Positions 57,990-64,000 of a DNA stretch of 64,000 nt are shown here, in pieces. Both the position numbers and the translations under genes were made by a program. Source of the stretch: Saccharomycopsis phalli (lineage: Eukaryota > Ascomycota > Saccharomycetes > Ascoideales > Saccharomycopsidaceae); contig CP073218.1 in NCBI GenBank assembly GCA_020342235.1, forward strand, positions 1,054,001 through 1,118,000. The letters run 5' to 3'. Below the pieces are notes generated by a model. It was not told where the DNA came from and did no database searches. It worked only from the letters and a program-made list of their open reading frames with translations. How positions within the stretch are numbered: position 1 is the first letter of the stretch; each line of letters opens with the position of its first letter.

Positions 57990-60900
57990 TGTCGTAAGCT
58001 AGCGTTTCTTTCAATGGCTTCCATATCTTACTGTTGTAGATATTCTTATTCTTGTTACTATTCTAGCTATTTTCTGTCCTATTTATATTTTTCTCTGAGA
58101 TGCCTTCAGTTATCCTTAACTTCAGATACCTTTACCGGTGATCTCCTTAATGTATGATATCGTTGTCGATCTCCTTAATTTATGTGATCACCAGTAGGAC
58201 GATCTCCTTAATCTCTCAGATCTTCAACACGATCTTCAACACCCTCTCTTAACTGAAAGCTTCTCATTCCACACATAAGTCTTAGCTTCTTGAATTGTCT
58301 CTCAGACAAAGCCTTAGTAAACATATCTGCTAGCATCTCCTCAGTTCCAAGATGCTTGAGTTCCATTTCTCCTGAGGCAATATGACTTCTAATAAAATGA
58401 TGTCTAATGTCAATATGCTTTGTTCTATTGTGTAACGCTGGATGTTTAGCAATATTAATACAGCTAGCATTATCTTCATGAATGACTGCTTCATTCAATT
58501 TTATACCTAGCTCTTTAAACACCAGCTTCAACCACAACATTTCCTTAACACCATCTCCAAGAGCCATATATTCTGCCTCAGCAGTAGATAATGCAATTGT
58601 TGATTGTTTCCTTGATTTCCAAGTAATTGCACCATTGCCAAACTTAAAAACATACCCTGTCGTCGATTTTCTATCTGTCTTATCAGTCGCCCAGTCAGCG
58701 TCACAGAAACCATTTAACATCGCGTCTTTGTTTCTCGTATATGTGATTCCCAACTGCTTTGTTCCTTTCAAATATTTCACCACTCTCTTTGCTGCTGTCC
58801 AGTGGATTTCTTTTGGAGTCTTGAGATATCTGGATAACACTCCAACAATATAACCAATATCAAGACGGGCAGTATTAGTCGCAAACAACAATTTTCCAAC
58901 TAGTGATCGGTATTCTGTAGCATTACATGGTTTTGAGTTGTTGTCACAGTTTGTTAGATCTTGGTTTGTGGCAGCAGGGATTGCAACTGGTTTTGCATCT
59001 CTCATCTGGAATTCTGATAACATTGTTTCAATATAATCCTCCAACAGCAAACTGATAATCTTGCTATCTTGATAAATATTCATTCCAAGAAATTTTGTAG
59101 CAACCCCCAAATCTTTCATTTTAAAATGTTGCATCAATTGATCTTTAACCTTTTGAATATTACTTACTTGATTTCCAGCAATAAGTATGTCATCAACATA
59201 AAGTGCAATCATGATAAAACTGCTGCCCTCTCTCTTTGAATACAAGCAATTTTCAGCCGCATTATTCTTAAAGCCCAACTCTTGTAGTATATCATTAATC
59301 CTGTTGTTCCACACGAGCGGTGCTTGTTTCAAACCATATAACGACTTTTCAAGTTTAAGAACATAATCTTCTTTTCCTTTAACCTCAAACCCTTCTGGTT
59401 GTTCCATGTAAATGTCTTCCTTTAATTCTCCATTAAGGAACGCAGTCTTCACATCCATCTGATGTATAGTAAGTCCATAGTTTCCTGCAATTGATAACAT
59501 GATTCTTATTGATTCATATCTTATGACTGGTGCAAATGTTTCAGTATAATCAATCCCTTTCACTTGTGTAAATCCCCTCGCAACTAACCTTGCCTTATAT
59601 CTTCCATCATCTTTGATAGAGAAAACCCAGCGACACGAAATTGCCTTTCGTCTTTGAGGAGGAACTAAAACAAAAGTTCCATTCTGATTATGAGCTTCTA
59701 TTTCTTCCATAATTGCTTTTTCCCATTTCTTGCTGTCATTGCCTCGAACTGCTTGTGTGAAAGTTATTGGTATGTCGTTGCGTAAATGAGATTCGGCCAT
59801 TAAACATGTGGCCACGTGATTAATACCCTCATCACTTAATTCTTCCGATCCTGACGATACCACAATTCTATGTTTTAGAGATATGAAGTCATTACTCGAT
59901 TCCAAATCTCCGCTGTTAATTACCAAATCTGATCCCCGATATCGCTTATCCCCCTTTGAAGCTGAACGTATCATAGGGTTAGCTTCATCAGAGCTAGAGG
60001 GGCCATCATCAGATGTACTACTCAGATTTTCCAGACTATGTTTTATAGAGCGTTTCCTTGGTGTTCGTCCGAGACGCCGATTAGTGTCACTAGAGAATTC
60101 TGATTCACTTCTTGATACATGTAAACTTTCATCATCTGGCGTAGATGAAGTTCCACTGTCCCCAGAATCATTCTTTATACTCTCAATGTCATCACCAGAT
60201 AAATTTTCACCATGATCGCTGATATCTGCCAAATTATCCTCATCAGTAATAGTAGTACTTGCGATAGTATCAACACTGTCCTCAGTATCATTACTAGTTG
60301 GGTCCTTTTCACCACGATCCATAACTTTATCTGCTGTTGTATCGTCCGTCCCACTAGCACTCTTAACATTTTCATTATTCACATCGACATTCTCACATTC
60401 AACTTCGTCATCTTGGTCAGTTCTCCCTGAAACTTTGCGTTTTCTTTTCTTCACCTTAGTACTAATTGACCGATCACTATTAACTGGCACAGCTCCAATA
60501 CCCTTGGCCGTTCCTCCAATACCCACAATTGAGTTTTCCGCAGATGCTTCTTGCGCCATAGACACAGCGGAATAATAATAGCTACCTTCATCAAAGCGAA
60601 CATGCGTTGCAGTTACAATCGTTCGCTTAGCCGGATCAAACAACCTATATGCCTTTCGTAATGTTTCATATCCTAGCATAACACACTTAATTCCTGTTGC
60701 CGCAAACTTTCCAGCTCGGATCTCAGCCGGAATATTGCCATAAGCCACGCATCCAAATACTCTGAGTATGGACAAATTAGGTTTATTTCCAGTCCATCTA
60801 AAATATGGACTCTCTCCATTAATAGTTCTGGATGGGCTTCTATTAATGAGATAGACTGCAGTCAATACTGCTTCTGGCCAGAGTTCTACTGGCACATTAC

Positions 60901-62888
60901 TCGCATGCATCATAGCTCTCGTCTTTTCTTGAATGGTCCGATGCATGCGTTCCGCCACCCCATTCTGATAGGAGTGATATGGAACTGTCAACTCATGACT
61001 AATTCCCTTTGTTTTAAAGAACTGATGTAGAGCTTTATTCACAAACTCTCCTCCATTATCAGTTCTAACAATACCAGTACAGAACTGTAATCCTTTACTC
61101 TGAAATTGTCTCTCACTGTTAACAATAAACTGAATCAATGCTTCTGTACTTTCTGATTTGTTCTTAAGACATACCACATGAGTCCATTTAGTATAACCAT
61201 CAACCACTGTTAGAAAATACTTGGATTCATTCACCGACTTATAATTAAATGGTCCACACACATCAACATGTAATAATTGGAGTGGTTGTATCGGCTGTGT
61301 AGTTCGCAGTTTTGGAATACTTACTGTAGTTTTAGTTACTGAACATTCACCACACATAGTGATTTGATCGCTACTATTCCAAAGATCATGTTCTTTATTA
61401 ATACTTTCCATAACATTAGTACCAGGATGTCCTAACCGCCGATGCCAAGTCTCGATATTATCTTTTGATTTAGCTTTAAAAGCAACAATTCCATTATCAG
61501 AGTTCTGAATCCTGTAGAGTCCTGTATCCAGTTCTTTGATTGCGATTACTTGTTTTGTAACATAATCAATAGCCTTCTCTCCATCAAACAAGATTTTAGC
61601 CCCACTGTCTGTTGCTCGTGAAACTGACACAAGATTAACTTCACCACCTGGAGTATAGTATGCATCCTTCAATTGTATAGTAGTCCCACCAAGCAAATTC
61701 ATACAAACTTTACCTTTTGCAGTAATCGCCAACAGACCCCCAATTCCTTTAATCCGATCATCATGGGTTTCCAAAGATTCAAATAACGCCTTGTTTGCCA
61801 TAAAGTGTCTCGATGCCCCACTATCAAGATATGTGGGATACCTTTCCGCAACCCCATGGTATGCAAGCCATGAGTGATTGTTCTTCGATAATGCATGTTT
61901 CTCATCATCATCGGTTTCCTTAAGTACCTTCTTACAATCCTTTTTCACATGTCCCTTTTTACCGCACTTAAAACAGGTCACCTGACGTCGTACCTTCCGA
62001 TGTCCTAGAAATGCCGAATGATTATTACCAGCCTGATATTCACCATCCATTTTGCTAAAAAGATGCATAAAATTTGAAGTTTCCGCATTAATTCCTCGAT
62101 TATCATACCGGTCAATAAAGTTTTGGATAACATGTTCCGGAACTTGCTCTTGTCGAAGAATAAAGATCCCAATAATACATGATTGCATTTCCTGACTAAA
62201 GTTTGAAAAGTAGTTCCGATGCCGTTCCATGGCATATTCAAATGGCGATAGTGTGCTGGAAGATGGCGATACACTGATTGTACCCTTGACTGCTTGAGCA
62301 AATGACATTGTCCCATACTCAGCCTTGATTGTATGGAACCGTTCTCGTGCAGTCGAGCATTGAATTCTCTCAGTATATTGTGCAACCTTTTCAGTAACTC
62401 CCTTTCGTAATAATAACGCAATAATACCATCTAAAACAGTCGCCGCATTATTTACCACTTCATTTGGTGATCCATCTGGTAATCCAAGGTCCCCATGAAC
62501 AAGGTACTGAACAAGACCGAAACCAATCAGATCGAGCTTGTAGACAAACAACTTTGCCCATCGAGCATAATTGGTAGCTCCTTGCAACTTTTCTGTTGGT
62601 TCAAAAGTTGCCTCGCTTCCAGGGTTACTCATAACCTGTCGTAAGCTAGCGTTTCTTTCAATGGCTTCCATATCTTACTGTTGTAGATATTCTTATTCTT
62701 GTTACTATTCTAGCTATTTTCTGTCCTATTTATATTTTTCTCTGAGATGCCTTCAGTTATCCTTAACTTCAGATACCTTTACCGGTGATCTCCTTAATGT
62801 ATGATATCGTTGTCGATCTCCTTAATTTATGTGATCACCAGTAGGACGATCTCCTTAATCTCTCAGATCTTCAACACGATCTTCAACA
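57990..62888 (-). mobile_element. Ty1/copia element B, looks whole and young
   Basis: Two LTRs of 252 bp (57990-58241 and 62637-62888), TGTCGTAAGC to TTCAACA, look identical by eye, so insertion or duplication was very recent. One uninterrupted minus-strand frame of 1487 codons (62671-58208) starts and stops inside the LTRs: Gag with a CCHC knuckle (CFKCGKKGHVKKDC), protease (LDSGAS), integrase (WHRRLGHPGTN), reverse transcriptase (YVDDIL) and RNase H. The right LTR is shared with the next copy. Confidence 0.9.
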
Positions 62889-64000
62889 CCCTCTCTTAAC
62901 TGAAAGCTTCTCATTCCACACATAAGTCTTAGCTTCTTGAATTGTCTCTCAGACAAAGCCTTAGTAAACATATCTGCTAGCATCTCCTCAGTTCCAAGAT
63001 GCTTGAGTTCCATTTCTCCTGAGGCAATATGACTTCTAATAAAATGATGTCTAATGTCAATATGCTTTGTTCTATTGTGTAACGCTGGATGTTTAGCAAT
63101 ATTAATACAGCTAGCATTATCTTCATGAATGACTGCTTCATTCAATTTTATACCTAGCTCTTTAAACACCAGCTTCAACCACAACATTTCCTTAACACCA
63201 TCTCCAAGAGCCATATATTCTGCCTCAGCAGTAGATAATGCAATTGTTGATTGTTTCCTTGATTTCCAAGTAATTGCACCATTGCCAAACTTAAAAACAT
63301 ACCCTGTCGTCGATTTTCTATCTGTCTTATCAGTCGCCCAGTCAGCGTCACAGAAACCATTTAACATCGCGTCTTTGTTTCTCGTATATGTGATTCCCAA
63401 CTGCTTTGTTCCTTTCAAATATTTCACCACTCTCTTTGCTGCTGTCCAGTGGATTTCTTTTGGAGTCTTGAGATATCTGGATAACACTCCAACAATATAA
63501 CCAATATCAAGACGGGCAGTATTAGTCGCAAACAACAATTTTCCAACTAGTGATCGGTATTCTGTAGCATTACATGGTTTTGAGTTGTTGTCACAGTTTG
63601 TTAGATCTTGGTTTGTGGCAGCAGGGATTGCAACTGGTTTTGCATCTCTCATCTGGAATTCTGATAACATTGTTTCAATATAATCCTCCAACAGCAAACT
63701 GATAATCTTGCTATCTTGATAAATATTCATTCCAAGAAATTTTGTAGCAACCCCCAAATCTTTCATTTTAAAATGTTGCATCAATTGATCTTTAACCTTT
63801 TGAATATTACTTACTTGATTTCCAGCAATAAGTATGTCATCAACATAAAGTGCAATCATGATAAAACTGCTGCCCTCTCTCTTTGAATACAAGCAATTTT
63901 CAGCCGCATTATTCTTAAAGCCCAACTCTTGTAGTATATCATTAATCCTGTTGTTCCACACGAGCGGTGCTTGTTTCAAACCATATAACGACTTTTCAAG
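62637..64000 (-). mobile_element. second, tandem copy of element B (runs off the window)
   Basis: From 62637 on, the sequence repeats 57990-59353 with an offset of 4647 bp and, as far as I compared, no difference. It uses the right LTR of the first copy as its own 3' LTR, so the two copies form an LTR-internal-LTR-internal array. Confidence 0.9.

Overview
This window comes from a budding yeast (Saccharomycotina) that lies outside the Saccharomycetaceae. The evidence is compact single-exon genes, introns of only 39-44 bp close to the start codon, branch-point-like sequences almost touching the 3' splice site (the Yarrowia style), yeast-type genes (MSB1, MED14, ERG26, PMI40, URM1, MGE1, RUD3), and a dynactin p25 subunit that S. 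cerevisiae lacks. CUG codons fall where conserved leucines are expected, so nuclear CUG appears to be Leu. The genus cannot be fixed from the sequence alone.

Layout. 1-8.4 kb: the 3' end of an unidentified gene, an MSB1-like polarity protein and Mediator subunit MED14. 8.4-36.9 kb: a gene-poor stretch with single-copy genes (PRR1/PRR2-like kinase, dynactin p25, PMI40, a 942-residue unknown, ERG26, a secreted Cys-rich protein). Between them lie two related small secreted proteins, a decayed subtilase, a tandem pair of secreted I9-like (subtilase-prodomain) proteins and many fragments of one LINE family. 37-46.2 kb: a dense, repeat-poor block with NUP60-like, URM1, NAS2, IRC22, MGE1, a PABP-like RRM protein, RUD3, EFM5 and an unknown gene. 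46.2-64 kb: two tRNA-Glu genes (UUC and CUC), each surrounded by Ty1/copia LTRs, then a nest of Ty1/copia elements. Of these, one (50.7-56.3 kb) and another (58.0-62.9 kb) look whole, and the latter is repeated in tandem at the right edge.

The most notable content is two SINE-like elements, one at 49793-50092 and one at 10536-10998. Each has a tRNA-like head with A and B boxes, a body of its own, flanking target-site duplications, and a 3' tail matching the 3' tail of the local LINE family. The first sits inside an old LTR whose uninterrupted relatives in this same window serve as the empty site. Three older fragments of the same SINE keep a GCCGTC...GACGGC hairpin. This is a plausible LINE-SINE partnership in a budding yeast.

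The host genes are mostly unrelated housekeeping functions. Tight spacing is seen for ERG26 and its neighbour (convergent, 17 bp overlap), URM1/NAS2 (convergent, 1 bp apart), NAS2/IRC22 and RUD3/EFM5 (divergent, about 100 bp). All calls were made by eye from sequence and translations; no database search was run.
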